From Phoma sp. XZ068 (Eukaryota; Ascomycota; Dothideomycetes; Pleosporales; Didymellaceae), in NCBI GenBank assembly GCA_004835665.1, contig RBKR01000020.1:1139261-1203260 (forward strand): a DNA stretch of 64,000 bases, given 5' to 3'. Below are positions 21,875 to 34,400 of this stretch, one piece after another (the stretch's first letter is position 1; each line of letters begins with the position of its first letter). The notes below the pieces were generated by a model, which was not told the origin of the DNA, searched no databases, and worked only from the letters and a program-made list of their open reading frames with translations. A program made the translations under genes and the position numbers.

Positions 21875-23029
21875 CTACTCCGGCATCTCAACCTGCCCCG
21901 CCATACCAAAGCCCCGAAACACATCCCCCGACCCCACCAACCCCCCTTTCACACTCACCACAAACGCCGAACTCCCCGTCGCATCCGGTCCCGGCTTACT
22001 CGTCGGCATCCGCCACCACTCGCGCACATGTCTCAGCTCAAACACCCACTTTGCGTCTGAGAGGAAAGTGATCTTATAACCAACGTTCTTGGCCCGGAAC
22101 GTCGCAGCCAGTCCCTCCCCGTCGAAGAATTTATCCACGATGAGTGCGTGGCTGGGTTTCGAAGATCCGGTTGAGCCGTCCAGCGTTAACAGAACCCGCT
22201 GCGGAGCGCAGACGAGTTTGCCGTCGCAGTATAGCCGGGCGGAGGCGGTGAGTTCGTAGTTGTTTTCTGGACGCCCGACGAGGCGCATTATTTGGAGTGT
22301 GTAGGGGCCTGCGCTGGCGCGGACGAAGAGAGAGTCTGTGATTGCTTTTGTCCAGGGCATGGATTCCCAGGAGCGATCGAGGCCGCCGTAGCCATTTTGC
22401 TGTTCGGAGATGTGCATTCGCTTTGGTTCGGAGGAGGGCTCGGTGACGGTGGAGATGTCGAGGGTGGCGGACGCCATGGCGATGGGGCGCATCCAGAATA
22501 GATCTGTGCCGACTTTGGCTTCGTCTGCTGTTTGTGGGAGACACGGGTAGTTTAGAGATTTGTGGGTGAGTGTGCCGGTGATGCGGCCTGGCACGTTGAA
22601 AGTAACGGTGGCGAGGGAGAGGTCTTCATTTACTGAGAAACTGGCTGAGGATGTGTTCTCCTCTTCCTCTGCTGTCTTCCAGATACCAGTTACGCGCCCG
22701 CGGCCGGGCGGTCCCTCGGCCGTAACTGTCGATATGGGGAAGACGAGGTTGTGGCTCCAGCTCGTGCCATCGGCCCAGCTGGCATTGACGGCGACGCGGA
22801 ATCCTGCTGGTGCGGCCATGCTATCGCGCAGGAACGACACGGTGAATGCATCACCGCCATCTGGAGTCAAGGCATCGAAAAGCCACACTTCTACTGCCGT
22901 GCGGGGGAACTTGTCGACGTATTTGGCGAACAGGTTGCCGCTGTTGGGGAAGAAGTCTGTTTCTGGGGCGGGCTCGGCGACGATCGAGCTGCTGGATTCG
23001 AGCGAGGAGGTTTGGTATGCTGATGGCAT
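21875..23029 (-). CDS. Diels-Alderase of the CghA/Fsa2/MycB family
   Basis: Single-exon gene for 384 aa. It resembles the lipocalin-like, two-beta-barrel [4+2] cyclases that act on PKS-NRPS products, such as CghA, Fsa2, Phm7 and MycB, and the cytochalasan isoindolone-forming homologues. Family-type segments are VEVWLFDALTPDGGDAFTVSF near residue 45, GRITGTLTHKSLNYP, FWMRPIAMASATLDI, and HISEQQNGYGGLDRSWESMPW near residue 210. It should catalyse a stereocontrolled intramolecular cycloaddition of the polyene chain released by the PKS-NRPS, which points to a decalin or isoindolone scaffold. It is divergent from the enoyl reductase gene across 270 bp. Confidence 0.9.
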   Translation of the reverse strand: MPSAYQTSSLESSSSIVAEPAPETDFFPNSGNLFAKYVDKFPRTAVEVWLFDALTPDGGDAFTVSFLRDSMAAPAGFRVAVNASWADGTSWSHNLVFPISTVTAEGPPGRGRVTGIWKTAEEEENTSSASFSVNEDLSLATVTFNVPGRITGTLTHKSLNYPCLPQTADEAKVGTDLFWMRPIAMASATLDISTVTEPSSEPKRMHISEQQNGYGGLDRSWESMPWTKAITDSLFVRASAGPYTLQIMRLVGRPENNYELTASARLYCDGKLVCAPQRVLLTLDGSTGSSKPSHALIVDKFFDGEGLAATFRAKNVGYKITFLSDAKWVFELRHVREWWRMPTSKPGPDATGSSAFVVSVKGGLVGSGDVFRGFGMAGQVEMPE

Positions 23030-23299
23030 GGTGAAGCGTGAATGTTAGAGTTACAATATGTGGTAGAACTACAATGTCTGCTGAGGAGCGAAAGTATCTC
23101 TTTCGCGGTCGCAGATGCCTGGTTGTGTGATATATTGTGCTACAGGAGGAGGTCGGTATTCTTAGGACTGCCTTGGAATTATTGCGAAAGCGGAGATTTT
23201 CGGCCGACGGCTTTATCGGTAGTGAGATGCTTAAAAGATGGAGTGACAATATCCTACAACGAATTGATCGCAACACGCAGCAAACCTAAGTACTGCATA
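23030..23299. promoter_or_regulatory. Bidirectional promoter, Diels-Alderase / enoyl reductase
   Basis: A 270-bp gap between divergent starts, suggesting joint control of two enzymes acting on the same polyketide chain. A CGG-CCG palindromic core lies at 23201-23206, next to a further CGG, and is compatible with a Zn2Cys6 site. The regulator link is inferred. Confidence 0.5.
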
Positions 23300-24442
23300 A
23301 TGGGCTCCATCGACATGGTGCAGACAGCGCTGGTGGGTGGGCCGAAAGATAGTATCATCTTGTCACACTCGGCACCAGTTCCTCCGAGTGTGCTGGAAGA
23401 CGGCACTTTGGCCGTGGCAGTGAGGGCAGTGTCGCTGAATCCTGTTGACACAAAAATGCTGGACGGCTATCACACGGCTGGAGCTATTGCTGGATGTGAA
23501 TATGCTGGTGTGGTTACCGCCGTCAGCTCAGGGGTGATGGCGGTCTGGAACATCAAGGTTGGCGATCGAGTCAGCGCTGCTATCATGGGCATGAATCCAC
23601 GGCGACCCGGCATCGGAGCATTCGCACAGCATTCTGTAGCTCCCGGGCACTGCACTATCAAGCTACCGGACGATTGGTCGTTTGCACACGGCGCAGGCAT
23701 TGGTAATGCGTGGTACACGGTGCCATGGGCGCTGTTCCATGCCCTGGGTATCCCCCCAGGACCTAATCTCCAGCCTCTCAGCAACTGGATCGAGACTTCG
23801 ACATCAAGTCCGGTTTTGGGATCTAAAGTCACACTCAACACTAGCAAGCCGCAGACTGTCCTGGTCAGTGGTGGCTCCAGCTCGACCGGAACTTGCGCTA
23901 TCCAGCTTCTCAAGATCGCTGGTTTCAAAGTTGTTGCCACATCCTCAGCACGCAACATGGCTCTAGTAAAATCATTTGGCGCCGATGCGGTATTCGATTA
24001 CTCAAGTCCAACATGCGCCAGTGATATTCGTGGTCACACAGCCAACTCGCTACGTTTTGCCATTGACTGCATCACCACGCCTGAGACAACACAACTTTGC
24101 TACAATGCCCTGGGCAGAACAGGAGGACGTTACGTCTCACTGGACCCATACAGCGAAGCCGTCGCTTCAACGCGGAAAGTCGTGTCTGCCGGGTGGGTTT
24201 TAGGACCCGAGCTAGTGGGCGAAACGATCGCCTGGCCGGCACCACACGGGCGGGATGCGAACCCCTATGCCAAAGATTTTTGTGTCACGTGGAACAAAAC
24301 GCTGCAGCAGTTGCTTGAACAAGGCTATATCCGGACTCATCCTCAGTTGGTCCGCGATACCGGCCTTGAAGGTGCGTTGAGTGGTCTTGAGGAGATTCGA
24401 GCGAAGCAGGTTTCTGGGCAGAAGCTCATATTCACCCTGTGA
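23300..24442 (+). CDS. Trans-acting enoyl reductase (LovC/CcsC type)
   Basis: Zinc-independent medium-chain reductase of 380 aa that would reduce selected enoyl-ACP intermediates for a PKS with a dead ER domain. The nucleotide-binding segment is VSGGSSSTGTCAIQLLKIAG (about residue 195), preceded by a GroES-like domain with SLNPVDTKM, CEYAGVV and GDRVSAAIMGMNP. The ATG at 23300 gives the usual family length; the frame is open upstream to 23042 but that part has no family similarity. The gene is divergent from the Diels-Alderase and lies 1.06 kb upstream of the PKS-NRPS on the same strand, the arrangement expected for a highly reducing PKS-NRPS plus trans-ER system. Confidence 0.93.
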   Translation: MGSIDMVQTALVGGPKDSIILSHSAPVPPSVLEDGTLAVAVRAVSLNPVDTKMLDGYHTAGAIAGCEYAGVVTAVSSGVMAVWNIKVGDRVSAAIMGMNPRRPGIGAFAQHSVAPGHCTIKLPDDWSFAHGAGIGNAWYTVPWALFHALGIPPGPNLQPLSNWIETSTSSPVLGSKVTLNTSKPQTVLVSGGSSSTGTCAIQLLKIAGFKVVATSSARNMALVKSFGADAVFDYSSPTCASDIRGHTANSLRFAIDCITTPETTQLCYNALGRTGGRYVSLDPYSEAVASTRKVVSAGWVLGPELVGETIAWPAPHGRDANPYAKDFCVTWNKTLQQLLEQGYIRTHPQLVRDTGLEGALSGLEEIRAKQVSGQKLIFTL

Positions 24443-25497
24443 TTCATCTGGTCTCTAAGACGCCTGGGTTGTAGCACAAGAATGAATGAACTTTCAGATA
24501 CAGCACTCTTGGACTTCCTCCAGACACATTTGCGGGGGTTTGGAGGTGCTTCCTCTCGGCACGTGGACGTTGCTGCTGAGTAGTCGTGGGTTGATGTCAA
24601 ATTAACTTGCTGGAAAGGCGTCGGATCTCATTTTACTCCTCTTCAAGCATTGATCCTGCGTACTAATGATATCAGTTGTAGCGAGTTCGGTTACCACAAG
24701 ACTCGCAACGTTAATTCAGCCTAGTTAGATCCCGTAATTACAATCATTCCAACACATGATTACTTTAACCAAAGTATCTCGTTTACTACATTCTTATGGC
24801 CGTCTTCACCAGTGCTGTAGCACAGCTCTTAGGTATTACAGCAGAAAAACGATGATGTCCCTTTAAATAACACTGTCTCTATGGGCAGCCTCATGAAGTA
24901 TCCTCACAAGCATTCTATATAAAAATATTACACGCACACTCATGAGAACGCCAAACTTGCGTTCAACAGCGGGCCAGGCCCTCAGTGAACCCCAAGAGCA
25001 AAGCATAATCGTAGGGTGAGACACTTTGTGAAGAAGAAAAGGCCATAGAAGTTCTATTCACCGGAAACTCCCTATAGCCCGTGATGTTCTCACCTGATAT
25101 CCAGAATTAGGGTCTGCGCGAGATCGATGGCTAGGCTGGGCACGCACGCAATACATAAATTTGAAGGACACTCGAAGACCAACTGTACTTCAGTATTATG
25201 TGGCCGTCTCAAATTTACTATTGGTACAAAAGAGCCGCGATACGCACACCCGCGTAACTCGCACAAGGCCGGCGATATTCGGTATGTGAGAGAGCTCCAG
25301 AATCTTGGCAGAGGGTTCGATGATTTTGAGGTCGAATCGCATAGCGGGAATGTGCCTAAGCTCCGACCTTTTCCAGTAATTGGCTTATCATCAAATGTTA
25401 TTGGAGAGTCAATACCAGTTAAGTCTGTGCTCGAAATTGTATCAATTGACCTACACCAAATCTTGCTCAACATCTTTCGGCGCTACAGGAATTCAAC
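24443..25497. other. Upstream region of the PKS-NRPS gene
   Basis: This 1,055-bp spacer most likely holds the PKS-NRPS promoter and the enoyl reductase terminator. A 156-codon frame (25127-25597) overlaps the PKS start in another frame and shows no family features, so it was not called. Confidence 0.5.
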
Positions 25498-28400
25498 ATG
25501 CCAGCTGGTAACAAAGGAGAGCAACAGGAGGAGCCCATTGCAATCATTGGCGTCGCATGTCGTTTCCCAGGCGGTGCAAATACTCCATCAAAGCTGAAGG
25601 ACTTGATAGAGTCCCCATACGATCTCTCCAAGACTATCCCAGCTAACCGGTTTGATACGACAAGTTTCTTCCATTCGCAACCATCCCATCATGGAACGAC
25701 CAATGCTACCAAGGCCTACTTCCTCAAAGATGATATTCGTCACTTCGATTCGGCATTCTTCAACGTTCAGGCTTCTGAGGCTGACGCAATTGACCCTCAA
25801 CAACGCATATTAATGGAGGTCGTCTACGAATCCATGTACGAGTCAGCCCTCTGTTAACATATTCTCCAGTCCAATCTAATGATATCGTCAGGTGCAATGC
25901 TGGCCAGCAAGTTGAAAACCTGAAAGGCTCAAACACCGCCGTTTATGTTGGGATGATGTGCGACGATTGGTCCCAGTTGACAGGTCGTGACTGGGAGTTG
26001 ACTCCGACATACGCGGCGACCGGGACCAGTCGCGCCATATTCTCAAATCGCATCTCTTACTTCTTCGACTGGCATGGGCCTAGCATGACCATTGACACGG
26101 CCTGCTCTTCGTCCCTGGTTGCCGTGCATCAAGCCGTGACCGCCCTGCGCAACGGCGAAAGCTCAATGGCGGTAGTAGCGGGCACAAATCTCATTCTATC
26201 TCCAGGTAAGTTGTGTTCAAATTTCTTCCAATTCCCAAGCGCAAGGTGGCCATGAGTAACAGACATGCAGGCATGTGGATCGCGGAGAGCAATCTACGCA
26301 TGCTGTCGCCGACAGGTACAAGCAAGATGTGGGATGCTGCAGCAGATGGTTATGCCCGTGGTGAAGGTATTGCTGCTGTTATTATGAAACCATTAAGTGC
26401 TGCCTTAGCAGCTGGCGATAACATTGAGTGCATTGTCCGTGCCACGGGCATAAACCAAGACGGGCGAACCTCTGGTCTTACGGTGCCCAGTAATGTGGCC
26501 CAGTCACAACTGATTCTCGACACATACGCTCGCGCTGGCCTGGATATCAATGACACTAAAGATCGTCCGCAATTCTTTCACGCACATGGTACTGGGACTC
26601 CTGCTGGTGATCCCCAAGAAGCTGAAGCAATTTCACGTGCCTTCTTCCACGATGAAAAGTTTGCTACAAGTCCTCTATATGTGGGCTCGATTAAGACAGT
26701 GATTGGGTACGTAAGCTGTGAAATACATTGTTGCTTACTTCATAGCTGATGCGAAATTCTTCATTCTAGGCATACTGAGGGCACAGCCGGTCTTGCCAGT
26801 CTCGTGAGTACTGCGCTTGCTATGAAACACGGATTCGTTCCGCCAAACCTACATTACAACACGCTGAGCCCCTCCGTTGCACCATACTGTACGCACCTGC
26901 GCGTGCCAACCGAGACCATTCCATGGCCAGAACCTGCTCCAGGGCAACCTCGGCGTGCGAGCATCAACAGTTTTGGTACGTGTCACAGCAGATGTCGTCT
27001 CTTCTTTTAATGTCATTAGGTATGTCAAAGTAATTCTAACCAACCTGGGAAGGTTTCGGTGGCACCAATGCCCATGCCATTATCGAGTCCTACCCTTCAT
27101 CGGGGTCTCTCGACCCTGCAACTCCTGAGCAGGTTATTTTCAGCCCAATTGTCCTTTCCGCAGCCTCTCCCTCCGCTCTGCGTCAGTCAATCTTGGATCT
27201 TCAATCCTACCTGATAGACCACCAGGATACGGACATGAGAAATCTAGTCCACACACTGCATTCGCGCCGGTCGACGCTCGCATATCGGAAAACTCTTGTG
27301 TGCGAGACTATCCAAGACGTCGTTGCTAACATTGAAGAATTGCTTAGTGGTGAAGGGGATGACGGCTTGAGTACGCGTTACTCCGAGACCACCGCACCAA
27401 GCATTCTGGGAGTCTTTACGGGCCAAGGTGCGCAGTGGCCGAAAATGGGTGCTGCACTGATTCAACAGTCACCTTTCGCGGTCGCTCGCCTAGCTGAGAT
27501 GGATGCGGCATTGTCGTCCCTTCCAGCACAGGACCGACCAGACTGGACCCTGCAAGAGCAACTTATAGCATCAAAAGACCGGTCAAGGCTCTTGGAAGCG
27601 GCCATTGCTCAGCCGCTCTGCACAGCCATTCAAATACTTCTTATTGATCTTGCCAAAGCTGCAGGTATTAGTTTTCGCGCTGTTGTGGGTCACTCTTCTG
27701 GGGAAATCGCTGCAGCATATGCCGCAGGATTTCTCAATAGTTGGGACGCCCTTCGCGTAGCATACTATCGTGGCATGTATGCTAAGGGCGCCCAATCTTC
27801 CTCGGGAGCCAAAGGTGCGATGATGGCCGTTGGCACGACTTACGAAGATGCTGTTGACTTTTGCTCCTTGGACGAATTCGAAGGTCGCATACAGGTGGCG
27901 GCACAGAACTCGCCCACTAGCGTCACTTTGTCCGGAGATGAAGAGGTTATCGACGAAGCAATGACCGTTCTACAAGACGAAGGCAAATTCGCGCGCAAGT
28001 TGATGGTTGATACAGCATACCACTCCCGCCACATGCTTGCTTGCGCCACCCAGTACCGCGACGCTTTAGCAAGATGCGATCTTAAAATTCGGCCTGGTAA
28101 TGGTGTCGCTTGGCTCTCCAGTGTGTTCCGTGGGGAGTTAGTAACGGAGGTCCTTCTTCAAGACCTAGGCCCAAAGTACTGGGTTGACAATATGACGAAC
28201 CCTGTGTATTTTGCTCCAGCTGCTGTCACAGCTGCTGAGACACACGGGCCATTCGATCTTGCTGTCGAGCTTGGCCCACACCCAGCACTCAAAACTCCAT
28301 GTCTGGACAGCATTAGGTTGAAGACTGGGCAGGAGCCTCCGTACACTGGCCTCATGAGTCGTGGCAAAAATGATATATCCGAGTTTGCAAGAGGCGTGGG

Positions 28401-31400
28401 TTTCATTTGGCAGTATTTGGGTCCCAAATCGGTATCCTTTGAAGCCTTGGATTTTGTCATGTCGGGCTCTTCAGTTTCTCCAAGACCTCTGTCCAGTATA
28501 CCTGCTTATCCCTTCGACCACACTCGCTCGTATGGTCAGCTTTCTCGGTACTCTGGTGGACATCTAGTTCCTCTCGCTGCCCCAAACCCTTTGCTTGGAC
28601 GCAGACTAGTTGAGTCCGAGACAACCGATCAAGTGTCCTGGCGCAATGTCCTTTCTTCAGGCGAGATCAGTTGGTTGCAGGGCCATGCGTTACAAGGACA
28701 GACTGTATTCCCAGCTATGGGCTACGTCGCCATGTCAGTCGAAGCCATCGTGGCCATTGCTGGCCCCAGTCGTTCTCTTGGCCTCATTGGTTTGCGAGAC
28801 ATTGTCATTGGGCGGGCGCTCGCATTTGAAGACGACCGAAGCAAGATGGAAACTAGGGTTGTGGTGACGATCGATCAACTCACCGACGAAGAATTCCAGG
28901 GTCGCTTGATTTGCTATTCGGGACTACCCCATGGCAGCACAGCACCACTTGTCCGAAACTTCAGTGCCCAGATCTTTGCCGCCTTCCATGAGTCTCGCTC
29001 AGATACCCTACCAGCCCTTCGAGAGGACGAGATCAACCTCCGTGACACCGATACAACCCGCCTTTATGATCAGTTTGCTCGGCTAGGTTACAATTACAGC
29101 GCTCCGTTCACTGGTGTGACCAGTGTCAGACGCAGAAATGGGTATGCAACTGGCAGCATCGAAGACATCTCTGGCGAATTTTGGGAAGATGAACTACTCA
29201 TACATCCCGGATGGCTAGATTCGGCACTACAAACGGCCTTTGCTGCTTATTCCTATCCTCACGATAACCGCATGTGGACTTTGCACGTCCCAACTGCGAT
29301 TCGCTCCATCACAATTAATCCATACTTCACACATCGTGGCGCCGGAGGACGTTCCAGGAGCTTTGAATACCAAACTGTTGCGACACAGTCTCCTTTGGCT
29401 CCTGTTGTTGCTGACATCGATGTCTTTGCCGGAGAGAAATTTGACAAGCCATTCTTCCAGATCGAGTCAGTCGAAGTCAAACCGTTCGCCCAGGGTACTG
29501 CGGTAGACGATGCTATGCTGTTTACAGGCTTCGACTATCGACATGCCTCTCCTAACGGCCTGGCCGTCGTGGCCGGGGAAAATTTCTACAACACAGAGCG
29601 ACTCCAGATGTTACAGGTTCTCGAGCGTGTGGGCTACTTCTACATCCGTCAGATGCATGAGAGCTTGACGCCTGAGGAGAAGGCAAACGCTTTGCCACAC
29701 TACAAACATTTCCTGACGTTTGCTGAGCGAGTCGTGTCCAAAGTGCCGAAGGGCCTGTTACCCAATGTACCACCAGAGGCATGCAACGATACTCGGTCTT
29801 ACATTCATTCGTTGGTAGCCAAGTACCAAGGGTCAGTCGATATCCAGTTGCTCGAGGCGGCCGGCGAAAACCTCGTAAGCGCAGTGCGACAGTCGGGCAG
29901 CATCTTGGAACACATTCTGGCAGACAACCTATTAGACCAGTTCTATGAACAGTCAGTAGCGTTAACATACGCCAACGTATTGACAGGTCGTATCCTCGCC
30001 CAAATTGCCCACCGCCATCCCGGGCTGCATGTATTCGAGGTCGGCGCCGGAACGGGGGGTGCCACGAGTCAAATTCTGCCAGCACTGGGAAACGCTTTCT
30101 CAACATATACATACACTGACATCTCCGCGGGATTTTTCAATCGTGTTCAGGATCGGTTCCGAGACTATGTGAATCGTATGAACTTTGCCGTTTTCGACAT
30201 GGACAGATCCCCAACTGAGCAAGGATTCAGCGAACACACCTATGATGTCGTCGTCGCATCGAATGTGCTGCACGCTACCGGAAAGCTGGACGACACAATT
30301 GCCAATATTCGCCGCTTACTGCGCCCTGGTGGCTATCTGGTGGCACTGGAGGTGATATCCAACTACTCTCTTGCCATTGACGCTGTCTTCGGTGCCCTTC
30401 CAGGCTGGTGGGCAGGTGCAGAGGTGGAAAGTTGGCGCTGTGATGGACCAGCTCTTACTGTACAGCAATGGACCACCTTAACGCGCGCCCATGGCTTCTC
30501 CGGGGTAGACACGCACACACCAGTATCGAATTCTCTGCAGGCTTTCTCCGTCATCGTCTGTCAGGCCGTTGATCCATTTGTATCTGGACTACGAGAGCCC
30601 CTCACCGCTATCCTGCCTCCAACCTCGCAGCATCTTCTTGTGATAGGCGGCGTCAAGCCCGCTGTCCTAAAACTAGCGAAGGAAGTAATGGAACTTGCTG
30701 GTCCCCGCTTTTCAAATGTTATGCACCTTCCGTCGCTTGAAGAACTCAGCAAGTGTGGCTTGGCTGAAGGATCCTCGGTGCTGTGTCTAGCAGAGCTCGA
30801 CGAACAATTACTGGAACGTCGAGACGCTGTTAAATTCGATGCATTGAAAAAATTATGGCGGAGCGGACGCAACGTGTTATGGGTGACACGGAGTGCAAGA
30901 GCAGAAAGCCCGTACTCTGCGATGATGCTGGGACTATGCCGATCGGCACGCTTTGAATATCCCCATTTGAATCTTCAAATTGTCGATTTTGATGTTATTC
31001 CATCCGCCGAGTCTGCGATGACAAAACTGCTCCAGCTCGAGCTCGCCACTCAGCTGAAGCCCGAAGGCCGACATGGACCTCTGTGGACCTTCGAGCCTGA
31101 AATACACATCGTCCGTGGTGAAGAGTTGATTCCTCGCTTGTATCCCAATGTTGCAGCCAACAAAAGGTACAACACAGCACGGCGACTGGTGCGGCACGAT
31201 TTTGGTCTTGACGAGGATAATGTTGAAGTTGTCACTGATGCTGACAAGAATGTACTCGATGTCCAGGTTGTGCCGCCACTGAAAGCTCGGATGCCAACGG
31301 GTTCAACGACATCTTTTAAGATTCACTATTCTTTACTCCAAGCTATTAAGATCGGAGACGGATTCTTCCATCTTTGCATAGGAGAAAACATCCTAACAGG

Positions 31401-34400
31401 AGAAAGTGTCGTGGCGCTGACCAATGAAAGAGTAGCTTCAACCATGGATGTACCATCATCCTGGGTCAATGTCATGTCGACTGAGCCGGACGTCTTGGTC
31501 ATGAGCACATTGGCGCTTCAACTCGTAACACAAAGCATTATTTCCACAATTGAAAATAATGCAGGCACCATTCTCATTTACAATGCGAGTGAGATGCTTC
31601 GCAAGGCAATCGGCAAAGAAGCAGCAAGTCGTGGAATGCAGGTCACATTCATCACAAGCACAAAGTCAACTTCGAACTCTGGTCAAGATGGAATCGAATT
31701 GTACGTGCATGAAAACACTCCACGGCGTTTAATTGAGAAGGTTATTCCGCAAGACGTAGTGATATTCCTGGACATGTCTACAGCCGACAGTCCCGTGCAC
31801 AAACTACTCCGGCAATCACTACCTCGTAAAACTGTGACCTACACCAAGTCAGACTTCATTCGGGCGCAGACAGAGCTCTCACGCTTGACAGATGATGATC
31901 ACATCCAGCAGGTTTTTAAAGTAGCCTGCAGATCAGTGACACGTCCTAACCCTCGTACATCCGGTCAACATTATCTTCCTACTGTTGTGTTGCCAGACTT
32001 GGGAACAAATTCGAAAGTCCAAACAACACTAACGATTGTCGGTTGGAAGGGTTTGACACATGTCACAGCAACGGTACAACCTATCGATTCTGGGGTTATT
32101 TTCCGCGGAAATGGGACATACTGGCTGCTGGGAATGACTGGTGACTTGGGAATATCCATTTGTCACTGGATGGTCCGTCACGGCGCCCGACATGTAGTCT
32201 TGAGCAGCCGTAACCCCAAGATTCACCCAAAGAGTTTCGAGTCGCTCGAATCCTTTGGGGCAGATATTCGGGTCGTGAGCGTGGATGTCAGCAATCGGAA
32301 GTCTTTACATGAGTGCCACAACAAGCTTCAGAATAGCATGCCACCTGTCATTGGCGTCGCCAATGCGGCAATGGTTCTTGAGGATAGCCTGTTCGATGAA
32401 GTCAAGTACGAGTCTATTGAGCGGGCTATGCTGCCAAAGGTTGACGGAAGTGCATTCTTGGACCAGCTCTTCTATTCTACTCCGTTAGACTTTTTCATTC
32501 TCTTTACATCGGTTGCCAATGTCGTAGGAACGAGTGGTCAGTCGACATACGTCATGGCTAATTGTTTCATGTCTGCCCTAGCGAAGCAGAGAAGAGATAT
32601 CCGCGGTCTAGCCGGGTCTGACATTGCTGTCGGTTCGGTGCAAGGTTTGGGTTATCTCATGAGAGACAAACGACTCGACAGGGATTACTTCGTGCGCCGA
32701 GGGTATCGCAATCTCTCCGAACAAGATCTGCATCAACTATTCGCAGAGGCAATCCTGGCCGGACGTCCGGGACACCAAGGGAGCTCGCAGGTTGTTAGCG
32801 GTATCCAGCCGTTCCGTGAGGCTCATGCCCAGCTTACAAACAATGCTCAATTTCAGCACATGCGCTTGCGAGATGACGACCTGAACGATCGCAGTTCAGG
32901 CGACAGTAAAGGTAGTACAACGAGCGCACGTGTTCGCCTTGCATCTGTTAAGTCACAAGTGGAGGCTTCAGAAGTGGTGCAAGATGTTTTCCTTGCTCGA
33001 CTGAGGTCAATATTGATGATGCCCAAAACCGAGGTAATCGATCCACTGATTTCTTTGGTGGAGCTAGGGGCTGATTCTATCATGGCGGTCGACATCCGAG
33101 CCTGGTTCCTTAAAGAGTTGGACGTCGACATTCCAGTGTTGAAGATCCTCGGGCCGGGCGAGACGGTCGCTAATTTGGTCGCCGAGTCTATTGCGAAATT
33201 ATCACCAGACATCCTTGCAACTACATTAGGAGACGGACAGGCTGAGAATTTTGTCCAATCGAAGTCAGTCGCAGACTCGCGGGCAAATAGTGATCTCAAC
33301 CTAGCCAGTCTCTCGGTGTCTGATTCAGAAAAGGGGAAATCCTCTAGTACAAGTTCCACCAGCTCGCCTTCATTGATCGAAACACCCCTCGAAACCCCAC
33401 TGGATCCCACAACGGAGCTGATTGATCCAGACCCTCAGCAAGACCAAAAGGAAAAGGAAAGGGAAATCCGTCGCATGAACATTGTGAAGTCAGCTTCTGA
33501 GCGGAGTGAGCTCATGACATTGGGCCAAAAGAGATTCTGGTTCCTCAATCAATACGTCCAAGACCCGACAACGTTTAACATCACGTATTTCGCCAAGCTT
33601 CAAGGACACATCGACGTGAATGACCTAGCACGAGCAGTAGAGTTTGTCGCTCAGAGGCATGAATCGCTCCGCACCCGCTTTTTCTGGTCCGATGACACAG
33701 CTGAGACACCGATGCAAGGCATTCTGTCGAAGCCGATACTCCAGGTGGAGCATTCCACCATCCGTAACATTGCAGAAGCCCAACAAGCCTTTGAGGATAT
33801 GCAGAGCCACAAGTGGAACCTTGGTGACTGGCTACCACTTCGTGTGAAGCTTCTATCGCTATCGCCGAGGGAACATTTCTGGATCATCGGAACTCACCAT
33901 ATCTCCATGGACGGCCTTAGCTTTAGTGTGTTTATGCTGGACATACAAAGAGCCTACTCGATGCCAGGCAAACATCTGCCACCATTGGACGCCGAGTCTC
34001 AGATCCACGCTTTGGGTGCGCAGCAACGTCGTGCGCTGAAGAGTGGAAAGCTTCGTCCTGCATTAGACTATTATCGGAAGACTTTCTCGACTATCGACTT
34101 GACTAAGCCTATTGAACTGTTTTCTTTCGCCAAGACTCGAGTACGATCTCCGCTTTCTGACTATGCCACACATGTCTCAAAGGTCCATCTGGATGCATCT
34201 ACTACAGCGAAAATCAAACAACTCGCCCGCCAGCAACGAGCGACCGGTTTTCACGCGTATCTCACCGCCCTCCAAGCTCTAGTGTTTTGCCTACTTGATA
34301 AGGAGTCCACTGATACGATAGTCATTGGACTTTCAGACGCTAATCGCTTGGAAAAGTCGTCGATGGATAGCGTAGGAAACTTGCTCAATCTTCTTCCCAT

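Noticed and set aside
25127..25597. 156-codon plus-strand frame before the PKS-NRPS
   Set aside because: It overlaps the conserved KS start in another frame and shows no family features.
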